Shown here one piece after another: positions 26,814 through 35,426 of a stretch of DNA of 64,000 bases. Position numbers and translations under genes: made by a program. The notes under the pieces are model-generated. The model was not told the DNA's origin. It saw only the letters and a list, made by a program, of their open reading frames with translations, and did no database searches. Numbering within the stretch: position 1 is the stretch's first letter; every line of letters starts with the position of its first letter. Source of the stretch: Actinobacteria bacterium UBA6100 (GTDB lineage: Bacteria > Actinomycetota > Coriobacteriia > Anaerosomatales > Anaerosomataceae); NCBI GenBank assembly GCA_002423585.1, contig DIWS01000002.1:216709-280708 (forward strand), read 5' to 3'.

Positions 26814-27779
26814 TCACCGTCCGCGCAGCCTCTCGAACAGCCTGCCGAGGAGCCTCGGGGCATGCGTGACCTCCCCCGATCCGGGCTCCTGCGCGGCTGG
26901 CTCAAAGAGCGCGCCGTCTTCTGCATCGGTGGGTGTTTCGGAGCCCCCAGGCTCGACCGGCGGCGCCGGCGCGGGCCCGCGTGCGGGAGCGGTCCGGCCG
27001 ACGCCCCCGGCGATCGGCTGCACCTGCAAGAGCCACAAGGCGCCGTCAGCGAACGCCCAGTCGATATCGACCGGACACTCGAGCAACTCCTCGGCGGCGA
27101 GCGCAAGGTGGGCCACGGAGCGCGGGATGTCATCCGGATCGACGGGAGGGGTGGTGTCTGCCACCTCGCGCACGATCTCCCGCCGCGCGAAGACCTCGCG
27201 CCCGGGCTCTGCGCCTTCGAGCGACCGCTCCACGACGATGTCAGGCCGGCCGGACGCGCGGTCGGCTGTATGCGCCGCGCCCCCGAGGGCGGGCTCGACC
27301 ATGCGTTGCACGATCACGGCCATCGCAGCGCCTGCGTGCGGAGACCCGGTGTGCTCACGATACGCCACGGCACGCTCACTCCACAGCGATGCCCAGCAGT
27401 CGAGGACCGCGTCGTCCACGGTCTCCGTATCCACGCCGAGCAGGGCCTCGTGAAGTCCGGCAGCGGGGATCCCGGACAGGTCCTCGCCGACGACCGACGG
27501 GCGCACAGCCACCGTCGGGCCGAGGCGGCGCAGTGCCGCGGTGAGCGCCATGCCCAGATCGAAGGCGAGCGCGGTGGAGCGGATCGCGGTGGCGGCCACG
27601 GCGGGCTCGGTGGCCCGCACGCCCGCACGCGCGGCATGCTGGTGGTAGGTCTCCGCCGAGACCACCACGAACGGTGGCACCGGCAGCCCTGCCTCGAGCG
27701 CGCGCGCCAGCGTGGCGGCCTTGGAGCCACATGAGTCGGACCGCGTGGCGCCCGAGGGACGGATGAGGAGGCGTTTCAC
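26814..27779 (-). CDS. PEP/pyruvate-binding domain protein (PPDK N-terminal domain only)
   Basis: A 321-residue protein with the ATP-grasp-like nucleotide-binding domain found at the N-terminus of PEP synthase and pyruvate phosphate dikinase. Seen are GSKAATLARALEAGLPVPPFVVVSAE at the start (read in pieces), VAVRPSVVGEDL, VIVQRMVEPALGGAAHTADR, and the end strand DIDWAFADGALWLLQVQPI. There is no swivelling His domain and no PEP-binding TIM barrel, so it cannot make PEP alone. A Pro/Ala-rich tail of about 60 residues follows. The GTG at 27779 has AAGG at 10 bases, which is rather far. Its role is unknown; it may phosphorylate a partner. Confidence 0.78.
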   Translation of the reverse strand: MKRLLIRPSGATRSDSCGSKAATLARALEAGLPVPPFVVVSAETYHQHAARAGVRATEPAVAATAIRSTALAFDLGMALTAALRRLGPTVAVRPSVVGEDLSGIPAAGLHEALLGVDTETVDDAVLDCWASLWSERAVAYREHTGSPHAGAAMAVIVQRMVEPALGGAAHTADRASGRPDIVVERSLEGAEPGREVFARREIVREVADTTPPVDPDDIPRSVAHLALAAEELLECPVDIDWAFADGALWLLQVQPIAGGVGRTAPARGPAPAPPVEPGGSETPTDAEDGALFEPAAQEPGSGEVTHAPRLLGRLFERLRGR

Positions 27780-27915
27780 GGGCGCCGGACCTTGTCGCCC
27801 GCGCGAGATAGTCTGATGTGCATGAGAACCTCTCATCGGCAGCTGCGGTCCCAGTATGCGCCGAGCGCGGTGAGCGCGGGAGGGGTGCGGCGCGGCTGGT
27901 TTGGCGTCCCCCGCC

Positions 27916-28734
27916 CTACTCCCCGAGCGCCCCCGGGTTGCAGATGAAGCCGTCGCAGTACTTCTCGGCATGCGCCAGCTCGTCGGCGTCGTCGATCGTC
28001 CAGCCGAGGATCGGCCGGCCGCGCCACGTCTGCACGGTCACGCCGGGGCACGGCAGCGCATCGATGTCGTAGGCGATGAAGTCGGGCCTGGAGGTCCAGT
28101 TCATCGCCATGTTCGCGAGCAGCAACTTCTGGTACCAGGGGAGGTCCTCGCCCTTGAAGCGGCTCGCGAGCTGACCGCGCACGATGTCGGGCTCGGCTTC
28201 GGCGACCCGCCCGAGTGAGTACGGGTTGAACGACATCACGCACGCCTCGCCACTGTAGGCGGCCAATTGCGCGGCCACGTCGTCTTCGAGCGCACCCACG
28301 TCGCCCTCGTTCTTGATCTCCACGAAGACCGGCACGCGGCCGTCGACGAGCGCGAGCGCCTCTTCGAGTGTGGGGATCCGCTGCTCGCCGCCCAGGAGGC
28401 GGAGGTCCCCCAGTTCGGCCACGGTGAGGTCCTCGACCAACGCATCCTCACCGGTCATGCGCTCGAGCTCGCTGTCGTGGATCACCACCGTGACGCCATC
28501 TGCCGAGGAGTGCACGTCGAGCTCCACCGCAAAGCCGGCATCGGCAGCCGCATCGAACGCCGCGAGCGAGTTCTCCGGGCGCACCGGACCGCCAGTCCAC
28601 AGGCCACGGTGCGCGACCTTCTGTGCGGTGAGCCAGCCGGCGGGTTCGCGCGCGGGCGTGCCGCCCGTGGTGAAGGCGTAGCCGGCCACCAGGATGATGA
28701 TGATGGTGACCGCGGTCCAGGCTGCGGTTCGCAT
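27916..28734 (-). CDS. Glycerophosphodiester phosphodiesterase, exported
   Basis: Cleaves glycerophosphodiesters to glycerol 3-phosphate and an alcohol. The 272-residue protein has an N-terminal helix (AAWTAVTIIIILVAGYAF, signal or anchor). Its GDPD motifs are KVAHRGLWTGGPVRPENSL near residue 40, FAVELDVHSSADG near 67, and VIHDSELERMTG near 84. Later come VFVEIKNE and the C-terminal GWTIDDADE. The start has AAGGAG at 6 bases. It may recycle deacylated lipids, including those from the patatin-like enzyme, though the genes are 7 kb apart. Confidence 0.92.
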   Translation of the reverse strand: MRTAAWTAVTIIIILVAGYAFTTGGTPAREPAGWLTAQKVAHRGLWTGGPVRPENSLAAFDAAADAGFAVELDVHSSADGVTVVIHDSELERMTGEDALVEDLTVAELGDLRLLGGEQRIPTLEEALALVDGRVPVFVEIKNEGDVGALEDDVAAQLAAYSGEACVMSFNPYSLGRVAEAEPDIVRGQLASRFKGEDLPWYQKLLLANMAMNWTSRPDFIAYDIDALPCPGVTVQTWRGRPILGWTIDDADELAHAEKYCDGFICNPGALGE

Positions 28735-28750
28735 GCGGGTCTCCTTTTGC

Positions 28751-29002
28751 CTACTTCTTCCGAAGGAGACCGTAGCCGAAGAGCACCACGAGTGCGCCGA
28801 GGGTGGCCACCAGGAGCGTTTGCAGGTTGAAGCCGGTGACGCCCGTCTTGCCGATGAGGCTCATGATGAAGCCACCGACAACACCACCCACGATGCCGAG
28901 CACCATGGTCATGAAGATGCCAGCCCGCTGAGCGCCCGGCATGATCCACTTGGCCAGCGCGCCCGCGATCAGGCCTACGACGATCCACGAAAGAATGCCC
29001 AT
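28751..29002 (-). CDS. GlsB/YeaQ/YmgE family small membrane protein
   Basis: An 83-residue protein of the Transgly_assoc family with three glycine-rich helices: SWIVVGLIAGALAKWIMPG, then MVLGIVGGVVGGFIMSLIG, then LLVATLGALVVLFGYGLL. The old name transglycosylase-associated is misleading, as the function is not known; related genes are often stress-induced. The start has GGAGG at 8 bases. It lies 17 bases upstream of the GDPD gene on the same strand and is likely co-transcribed with it. Confidence 0.9.
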   Translation of the reverse strand: MGILSWIVVGLIAGALAKWIMPGAQRAGIFMTMVLGIVGGVVGGFIMSLIGKTGVTGFNLQTLLVATLGALVVLFGYGLLRKK

Positions 29003-29127
29003 GTGAGAACCTCCAGAATAGGTTATGGCTGCTCACAGTACATACCCCAACGGCGGGGGCGGGGGCGGGGGGGCGCCCACAGGTGGCTCGCCCAGGCGCG
29101 CGCCGCGTGCCACCGCCGTGATGAGCC

Positions 29128-29232
29128 CTACCCCGCCCCGCCGCCTCCGAGCACCGTCCAGGTGCCCTTGCCGAAGGCTGCCGCGCCGGTCTTCCACTCG
29201 AGGCGGAGCACCTGTCCGCCGGCGCTCGTCTC
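29128..29232 (-). pseudogene. Decayed C-terminal copy of the small beta-domain gene at 32676-32993
   Basis: On the minus strand this stretch reads VLRLEWKTGAAAFGKGTWTV, then LGGGGAG and a stop. It matches the end of the protein at 32676-32993 (VVRLEWKTGAAAFGKGTWTV, then QQGGGAG). The DNA match is near perfect over about 70 bases. No start codon or ribosome site precedes it, and the remaining coding sequence upstream is gone. It begins directly after the stop of the 860-residue gene. Confidence 0.8.
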
Positions 29233-29235
29233 TTC

Positions 29236-31818
29236 CTATTCCTCCCAGCAGTTGATAGACAGGATCTTGCCGTCGTCGCAGACCACGTCGATTCGCACCA
29301 ATCCCTGCTCAGAGATGTATTCGAACAGTTCGTAGCCGGTCACACCGCGATCACCGATCGTGTACTCGTACGAGTCCGAAAGAGGAATCGCCCATTCGAA
29401 GAACGGCTCGGAGGACCGAACCGCGATGATCGACGGACGGCTGTACACACGTTCCCCGTCCGGCTCTGCGTTGATCAGGACTTTGCCGCCTTCGTCCTGC
29501 ACGAAATGGACGAAAGAGGCAGTATCACCCTCGGCGCTTGCTATGTCGGCCCCCGGAGCCGATTCGCCCCCGGCAACACGTGCTGAGGCCGACTGCCCTT
29601 GCGTGAACACGTGCAGCTCACGTACGGCATCGCAATCGAACACGATCATGCCGGGGCCGGAAGCCGCCTGCCAGTACTCTGTGAAGGCAACACGCCTGGA
29701 GTCTATGAAGCAGGGAGTGCTGTTCGGCAATTCGATCAGGAATTCGGGATCGTCGTCGAGTCCGGTGGCCACGAAGTTCAGCAACGCATCTCCGCCGTAC
29801 CACTCGCTGCCCCCGGCATACGCGATATCGACGTACTGCGGCTCCCCACCCTCGCCCGCGTAGCCGAGGAGCTGGTCCGGACTGAAATCAAACTCCGCCG
29901 GGGAGTCATCGGGCTCACTGTTGACCTCGGCGCTACCGGACTCCTGTGTAGCCGGTTGGGCCGCTTCCGCGGGGGCGCTTCTGTCCCGGGCGGTTGAGAC
30001 CACGCCCACGATCACGACACCCGCAACCAGCACGGCGGCCACGGCGCCGCCAACCAAGACGAGCCGACGATTCGATGCCGAGAAGCCGCCTCCAGCCAGG
30101 GCGTCTGCCGTCACGGGCGCCTCAGACTCCTCAGGTGAAGGCTCCTCAACCGGCCCTGCGGCCGCCTCCTCGAAGAACAGCGGTTCTGCGGGCGTCGTCT
30201 CTTCGGCGATTGGCATCGCGGGGGGTATCACAGCTGCGGTCTTCTTCGGCTGCGCGGCCGAAGCCGGCGCGGTCGTCGTTCCGAGGGCCGCGAGCTTCTC
30301 CATCGCCGGCCACACCCAGAGCACCGAGACACCGACCAGGAGCGCGATCCATGCGAGAGGCGATCCCGATGCCGACGAGGTGCTGACGCTCCCGTCGCCG
30401 GCAACAGTGATCATGACATCGCCGACGCCCGACAGACCCTTGATCCCGTAGCCGAGTCCGACGATCGCCACGGTTGCGAGCACACAACGCCCCAGGACGA
30501 CCGGCTTGACGGACTTCCCGGCGGAGTCCAGGCGGCCTGACACCGTCGCGGCCACGGCCAGGAGCCGCCCGGCCACCCACTCGGCGATACGATGGACGAA
30601 CACCGCAACCCTGCCCTCGAAGGACCTGGATGCAAGGAAGTAGCCACCACCGGCGATCATGAGCAGAGAGGAGAAGACCTCAAGCGCCCCGGTCAGCAGC
30701 GACCATCCCCCCAGGCCCAGCAGGGCCACTCCCACGACGATGTTCCAGAGCCCACCGAGCGCGCTGTTGAGCGTGACAGGCGCAGACCCGGGGGGCGCCA
30801 CCTTCGGCTCCGTCCAGGCGTAAGGATCCGGCTCCGACTCGTCGGTCGCCAGGCGCTCTGCCGGCGTCGGCTCTGCGGTCTCTTCCGCGAGTGTCTCAGC
30901 TTCATGCGGAGTCTCGGCCAGGACCGGGGCGGCGTCCGGCACGGTCGCAGGGGCACGCCCCTTGCGCGCCGCCCGATCGGCGAAGTAGATGATGGCGCCG
31001 CCACCCGCAAAGACGGCGAACCACAAAGGAATCGTCGAGACCCGAACGCCGAGGACGCCGATCCAGAGCATAGCCCCCGCAACCATGGCGATGCCGACCC
31101 ACTGCACGGTCGCATTGGCCTTCGTGGGCGGAACGATCGGGGTGATGTCTCCCGAGTACGAGGCCGGAGGTGCAACGGGGACCGCGGTGGCAACGGCCGC
31201 CGGAGCGGCGAGCGGAGCCGACGCGACCCGGGCGGGCTCCGCCTCAGGCTCCGACTCCGGTTCGGGCCACGCGTCGGACTCGGACGCTGCCTCCTCGGCC
31301 GGGGCCGTCAGCTGCACGGAGTCGTGGACACCCTCCACAAAGCTGGCACTCGCATCGAGTTCACCTACGGCGGTCCGAACCTGGTCGAGCAGCTGGCCCA
31401 TCCACTCCTGTGCAACGATGATCCCCTCGTGTTCGTGCCATCTGATCGGCTTCAGAACCCCGAGGGTGCCCGATTCGCGCGACTCGAGGACGATCGCCAC
31501 ACGGAACGATTCAGAGAACTTGTTGCCGTAGACATAGTCGATGCGCGCGGGCCTGCGCAGCGCCACGTACAGTCGCGCGGTCAGGCCGCTCGGGGCCTCG
31601 GCGGCAACGACCCGCCTCTCGAGCTGCTGCATGACGTTCGAGGGCGAGGTGGTGGTCTCGAACGTGAATCCCTTGAGGATATGCTTCCCCTGCTCGAACT
31701 TCTTGCGGTAGATGACCTTCTGCGTGAGCGCCCTGGATGCTGCATCCTTGGCTTTGTTGAGAAGCATCACGACAGCCACAAGTCCCGCGAAGAAGACGAT
31801 ACCGAGTACGGCCTCCAT
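29236..31818 (-). CDS. Large multi-helix membrane protein of unknown function (860 residues)
   Basis: An N-terminal anchor (AVLGIVFFAGLVAVVMLL, residues 3-20) is followed by a folded domain to about residue 155 (QKVIYRKKFEQGKHILKGF and PARIDYVYGNKFSESFRV). An Ala/Pro/Glu-rich linker comes next. Three or four helical pairs follow between residues 225 and 480 (TVQWVGIAMVAGAMLWIGVL, WNIVVGVALLGLGGWSLL, AWIALLVGVSVLWVWP). A second long acidic linker, a helix (LVLVGGAVAAVLVAGVVIVG near 610) and a C-terminal domain of about 230 residues end the protein. I do not recognise a family. ATG at 31818 has GGAGGG at 5 bases. The linkers are so low in complexity that codon bias alone would not prove coding, but the helices and start do. 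Confidence 0.7.
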   Translation of the reverse strand: MEAVLGIVFFAGLVAVVMLLNKAKDAASRALTQKVIYRKKFEQGKHILKGFTFETTTSPSNVMQQLERRVVAAEAPSGLTARLYVALRRPARIDYVYGNKFSESFRVAIVLESRESGTLGVLKPIRWHEHEGIIVAQEWMGQLLDQVRTAVGELDASASFVEGVHDSVQLTAPAEEAASESDAWPEPESEPEAEPARVASAPLAAPAAVATAVPVAPPASYSGDITPIVPPTKANATVQWVGIAMVAGAMLWIGVLGVRVSTIPLWFAVFAGGGAIIYFADRAARKGRAPATVPDAAPVLAETPHEAETLAEETAEPTPAERLATDESEPDPYAWTEPKVAPPGSAPVTLNSALGGLWNIVVGVALLGLGGWSLLTGALEVFSSLLMIAGGGYFLASRSFEGRVAVFVHRIAEWVAGRLLAVAATVSGRLDSAGKSVKPVVLGRCVLATVAIVGLGYGIKGLSGVGDVMITVAGDGSVSTSSASGSPLAWIALLVGVSVLWVWPAMEKLAALGTTTAPASAAQPKKTAAVIPPAMPIAEETTPAEPLFFEEAAAGPVEEPSPEESEAPVTADALAGGGFSASNRRLVLVGGAVAAVLVAGVVIVGVVSTARDRSAPAEAAQPATQESGSAEVNSEPDDSPAEFDFSPDQLLGYAGEGGEPQYVDIAYAGGSEWYGGDALLNFVATGLDDDPEFLIELPNSTPCFIDSRRVAFTEYWQAASGPGMIVFDCDAVRELHVFTQGQSASARVAGGESAPGADIASAEGDTASFVHFVQDEGGKVLINAEPDGERVYSRPSIIAVRSSEPFFEWAIPLSDSYEYTIGDRGVTGYELFEYISEQGLVRIDVVCDDGKILSINCWEE

Positions 31819-31994
31819 TGGAGCCCTCCGCCCGATCGTGCGCGCCACCCCCGGCCCGCTCTACTTGCCAGAATACGGCAACTCCCGTGTTAAGGGAGTA
31901 TCGGTGTGGCTGTCGATGCGAGGCCGGGACCGGCTCCCGTGCTACCCTCTGTGCCAGCACGAGCATGCCCGACTGCCGATGCGAAGGGACGGCT

Positions 31995-32672
31995 ATGGGT
32001 CTCTACTCCGCGGGGTACATCGCCTACGGCCTCCTCCAGGCCGCGCTCGCCGTGTGGGCGTTCACGCTGTGGCGTCGCGACCGCACCGCAGGGGCGTTCA
32101 TGCTCATGCTGCCGATCGCGACGGTGTGGTACGACAACCTGATCATCGGGCTGGGCAGCACCATCGGTGCGGGCGCCGCGCTCGAAGCGCTCACGTTCCC
32201 CCGCTTCCTGGGGCACTCGCTCTTCACGCCGTCGTGGATCGTGGCATCCGCGATGCTGGCCATGCGGTTCGGCGCCTTCCGAGGGCGCGAGCGCGCCGCC
32301 AGGGTCGGCTCGTGGGTGCTCTACGCCGCGATGGTAGCGGTGGGGCTCGTGAACGAGGTGCTCTCGTTCCAAGGCGCGGTCGTGCGCGAGGCCGACGTGC
32401 TCTACTACACCAACGTGGGGCGTCTCATCACACCACCCCCGCCCTCCCTCACCATGACGCTGGTGGTGCTGCTCGCCGGCCTCTTCATCGCCGTGCGCAC
32501 GCGCGGCCGCTGGCCGTGGCTCGCGCTCGGCGCGCTCCTGGTGCCTGCCGGGCAGTTCGTGAACGCGGAAGGGCCGCTGTTCTTCGTGGTGAACTTCGGC
32601 GAGGTGCTGATGTCGGCGTCGCTCGTGGCCACGCTCGCATACGTGATGCGACGGGAGCGGGCCGAGGGCTGA
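31995..32672 (+). CDS. Seven-helix membrane protein of unknown function
   Basis: A 225-residue protein with about seven hydrophobic helices, from SAGYIAYGLLQAALAVWAF to EVLMSASLVATLAYVM, and short loops. Conserved-looking polar spots are YDNLIIGLG, FLGHSLFTPSW and FVNAEGPLFF. I cannot name the family. The ATG at 31995 has AAGGGA at 7 bases. It diverges from the 860-residue gene and converges on the small beta-domain gene, which ends 4 bases beyond its stop. Confidence 0.72.
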   Translation: MGLYSAGYIAYGLLQAALAVWAFTLWRRDRTAGAFMLMLPIATVWYDNLIIGLGSTIGAGAALEALTFPRFLGHSLFTPSWIVASAMLAMRFGAFRGRERAARVGSWVLYAAMVAVGLVNEVLSFQGAVVREADVLYYTNVGRLITPPPPSLTMTLVVLLAGLFIAVRTRGRWPWLALGALLVPAGQFVNAEGPLFFVVNFGEVLMSASLVATLAYVMRRERAEG

Positions 32673-32675
32673 GCC

Positions 32676-32993
32676 CTACCCCGCGCCGCCGCCCTGCTGC
32701 ACCGTCCATGTGCCCTTGCCGAAGGCGGCCGCGCCGGTCTTCCACTCGAGGCGCACCACAGCACCGGCGGCAACGTCCACCGTGGTGCTGCTCTTGTACG
32801 CCTTGGGGAACACGAGCCAGCGATGGTGCGCGGTGAGCGTGTGCGTGCCGGGTGGAACCGTCAGCCGGTTCACGCCCCAGACGCCACTGTGTGCCTGACC
32901 GTCGATCTCGATGATGGGCGTGGCTGCCTCCTGCGCCACCGAGCCCGCCATGTGGGAGATCGTGACCTCGATCGTGGCCATCTCGTCGCTCAT
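32676..32993 (-). CDS. Small beta-sandwich protein, PEGA-like
   Basis: A 105-residue cytosolic protein without signal or helices. The pattern IIEIDGQAHSGVWGVNRLTV, PPGTHTLTAHHRW, VVRLEWKTG is the beta-strand run with a PPGTHTL turn seen in PEGA-type domains. The C-terminus is Gly-rich (QQGGGAG). The start has GGAGGC at 6 bases. A decayed copy of its last 35 codons lies at 29128-29232. Function is unknown. Confidence 0.65.
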   Translation of the reverse strand: MSDEMATIEVTISHMAGSVAQEAATPIIEIDGQAHSGVWGVNRLTVPPGTHTLTAHHRWLVFPKAYKSSTTVDVAAGAVVRLEWKTGAAAFGKGTWTVQQGGGAG

Positions 32994-33159
32994 CGGTGCC
33001 TCCTACAGGGTGTGGGGGTGCTGAAGAGAAGGTACCCGAGGGAAGGGGGCGGCACGCCGGCTTAGCCGAGGGCGTCCTCGATTTGGTTCAGCGGCAGGAA
33101 CATCGGAGTGGCGGTGGTCGGCCGAACGATCGCCGACGGCGTCAGCTGCACGAAGCCGG

Positions 33160-33522
33160 CTACGACTCGTCGTGCATCAGCTCGCGCAGAGCGGCCGTAG
33201 CGGGCCGCGAGTGCTCGATGAGGTCCACCACGGTGTCATACGACTCCGGCGTAAGCACGAGCGTGTCGACTTCCGTCTGCACCTGTCCCCAGGCAGCCTG
33301 CGCTTCTCGCGCGACTTCGATCGTCTCGATCGCGTGGGAGAACTGCGGATGTGCCTTCAGAACGGCCATCGCGGCGTCGAGCATCTGAAGCTCCTCGATC
33401 GGTACGACCGCGGCCACGTCAGCTTCGTGGCGCGTCACGATCACACGCTCCTTGCCGTACGACGCGCGATTGAGGATGTCGGAGAAGTCGCGCCGTGCCT
33501 GCGCGGCGGTGACCCGTGTCAT
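33160..33522 (-). CDS. Phd/YefM-family antitoxin-like protein
   Basis: A 120-residue DNA-binding protein. The N-terminal Phd/YefM fold is visible: VTAAQARRDFSDILNRASYG, then ERVIVTRHEADVAAVVP, then IEELQMLDA. The C-terminal 60 residues are longer than usual. No toxin gene can be found next to it. Downstream, a 29-codon open frame at 33062-33151 ends in LPLNQIEDALG and could be a toxin remnant or nothing. An inverted repeat at 33563-33610, just upstream, is a likely operator for self-regulation. Confidence 0.82.
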   Translation of the reverse strand: MTRVTAAQARRDFSDILNRASYGKERVIVTRHEADVAAVVPIEELQMLDAAMAVLKAHPQFSHAIETIEVAREAQAAWGQVQTEVDTLVLTPESYDTVVDLIEHSRPATAALRELMHDES

Positions 33523-33562
33523 GGCTGCCCTCGTTTCCGAGCTGGATGTCGGGCCCAGTCTA

Positions 33563-33610
33563 CCATGATTTGTACGATTTGTACTTTAGTGTTCTTTCGT
33601 ACAATCATGG
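33563..33610. promoter_or_regulatory. Inverted repeat upstream of the Phd-like gene
   Basis: CCATGATTTGTAC (33563-33575) and GTACAATCATGG (33599-33610) are inverted copies with one base missing in the right arm. A direct repeat GATTTGTAC-GATTTGTAC lies within the left part. The stretch is AT-rich against a GC-rich background. It is the kind of operator used by Phd-type antitoxins. Confidence 0.5.
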
Positions 33611-33647
33611 CCGCGAGACTGGTATCCCCTGCTCAGAACCGCGTCCC

Positions 33648-35411
33648 CTACTCCGCCCCCATCCCGAACTCATCCATGGGCCCGAACTCCAGCAACCCCC
33701 GCCACTCGTCGTGCGCGATGATCACCACGCGGCTCAGCGCCCGGGTGGCCCCCACATACAGCAGTCCGCGCACGTCGTCTTCTGTTGTCCCCTCGCGCCA
33801 CTCGCCGAGCGGGTCGATGTCGCAGAGCACCACCGCCGGGGCCTCGCGCCCCTTGAAGCGGTAGATGGACGCGTAGCCGGTGAACGTGCCGCCCGCATCG
33901 GCCAGCGGACGCAGGCGGTCCCGCCACGGCTGGGAGTCGATCGTCCCGGCCGTTGCGTTGTCGTCCCCGCGCCTTGAGAGCACCACGATCTCGCCGGGCT
34001 TGTAGCCCGCCTCCAAGAGCGCGTCGAGCGCCTCCACGAGCCGCTTCTTGCGCGTGCTCGCCCCGTCGTAGAAGAGGACGAGCGGCTCCCGACCGTCGTC
34101 CTCGCGGAGCGTCTCGCGGTAGCCCTCCCCCTGCGCGAAGCCGGCGATCTCGCCCGCGGCGTGCGCCACGCGCGGCGTGTTCCGGCAGTTCTTGTCGAGC
34201 CGCGCGATGGGCGGCTGGTAGCCGATGAACCGCTCGAGTACCTCCTGCGGCGTGCCGTCCAGCGGACGGTAGATCGCCTGCCTGGCGAAGTCGCCGAGGA
34301 ACACCCAGCGGCCACCGCCGAGACCACCGTCGAGCGCCGCGTCGAGGACCTCGAGGTACCGGTCGTTGGCGATCACGTCCTGCGCCTCGTCGAGGACCAC
34401 CATGTCGAAGAGCTGCGGTGCGCGCGAGGGGTCGGTGAGCATGTCGAGCGCGGAAGACGGCAGCGACTCCTGCCAGTAGGCGGAGTCCTCGTCCGAGTGG
34501 GAGGTGCTGTCGCAGACGACCTCCCGCATGTACTCGTGGAACGTCCGCGCCACGCACGCCTCGCCGAGCGGGGCGGTCTCGGACGCCAGCCACTCGCCGA
34601 GCATCGTGTTGTAGCAGGCGAGCAGCACGCGCTGCCCCGAAGCGACCGCGCGCCGCACGATCTCGATCGCCAGCAGCGTCTTGCCGGTGCCGGCGAGACC
34701 GTCCACGAGAAAGCGCGCGTTGCCGCTGAACAGATCGAGCACCGCGAACTGCTCGTCGGTGTAACGCTTTGCCTCGCCCGCCGCGCGCTCGATGCGCGTC
34801 CGCGGGCTCTCGTAGCACTCGACCTCCGCGCGGAGCATCCGGACGACGCTCGCCGCATCCTCTCGCGAGAGCGGAGCAGGCGGCGTGGTGAGCATCTCGC
34901 GCTGGGCGTCGAGGCACGCGAGCACGTGCTGCTCGAGCGAGCGGGAGCGGTAGCGGCCGCGATCGATGAGCTGCCAGTTGCACCACTCGATGGAGCTTGC
35001 CGCATCCGACCCGTCCACCCGCACGTCCACGTCAGGCACGATGACGGCCGCGGTGGTGAGCACCGCCGGCGCGCCGCGCTTCTTGAGCCACTCCAGGATC
35101 GCCCACATCGTGCTGTTGGCCTGATCGAACGGGCTCCGCGTGGTGCCCGGCTCCAGCGGGCCGTAGTGCCACATGCCGTCGGCGTCACGGTACACGTACG
35201 ACTTCGCTTCGATGCACAGGATGCCGGCCCCGGGAACGAGCACGACGAAGTCCGCCTCGCCGAAGGGACGGTCCTTCCAGCGCTGCGCCACGTCGAGAGA
35301 GTGCAGCACGGTCCAGTCGTCCGGGCACGCGTCGCGGAACTCCTCGAAGAGCGTGCGTTCAGCCGCCGAGGGATTGTCGTCGCCTATGTGGAGGGGAAGC
35401 ATTCGGGCCAT
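33648..35411 (-). CDS. NERD-domain superfamily 1 helicase
   Basis: A 587-residue protein in two parts. Residues about 1-130 are a NERD (nuclease-related) domain with GEADFVVLVPGAGILCIEAKSY, the D...ExK core. Residues about 230-580 are a UvrD-like helicase with Walker A VDGLAGTGKTLL, Walker B MVVLDEAQD, a GDFARQAIY motif III, and late motifs FKGREAPAVVLCDID and LLYVGATRA. Such proteins act on DNA ends and are common in defence islands. The start at 35411 is not preceded by a strong site, but the NERD domain begins just after. It ends 75 bases from the inverted repeat at 33563-33610. Confidence 0.9.
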   Translation of the reverse strand: MARMLPLHIGDDNPSAAERTLFEEFRDACPDDWTVLHSLDVAQRWKDRPFGEADFVVLVPGAGILCIEAKSYVYRDADGMWHYGPLEPGTTRSPFDQANSTMWAILEWLKKRGAPAVLTTAAVIVPDVDVRVDGSDAASSIEWCNWQLIDRGRYRSRSLEQHVLACLDAQREMLTTPPAPLSREDAASVVRMLRAEVECYESPRTRIERAAGEAKRYTDEQFAVLDLFSGNARFLVDGLAGTGKTLLAIEIVRRAVASGQRVLLACYNTMLGEWLASETAPLGEACVARTFHEYMREVVCDSTSHSDEDSAYWQESLPSSALDMLTDPSRAPQLFDMVVLDEAQDVIANDRYLEVLDAALDGGLGGGRWVFLGDFARQAIYRPLDGTPQEVLERFIGYQPPIARLDKNCRNTPRVAHAAGEIAGFAQGEGYRETLREDDGREPLVLFYDGASTRKKRLVEALDALLEAGYKPGEIVVLSRRGDDNATAGTIDSQPWRDRLRPLADAGGTFTGYASIYRFKGREAPAVVLCDIDPLGEWREGTTEDDVRGLLYVGATRALSRVVIIAHDEWRGLLEFGPMDEFGMGAE

Positions 35412-35426
35412 TGGGAGGCGCTCCCT

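Noticed and set aside
33062..33151. 29-codon frame after the Phd-like gene, ending LPLNQIEDALG
   Set aside because: Could be the tail of a lost toxin, but too short and without a ribosome site to call.
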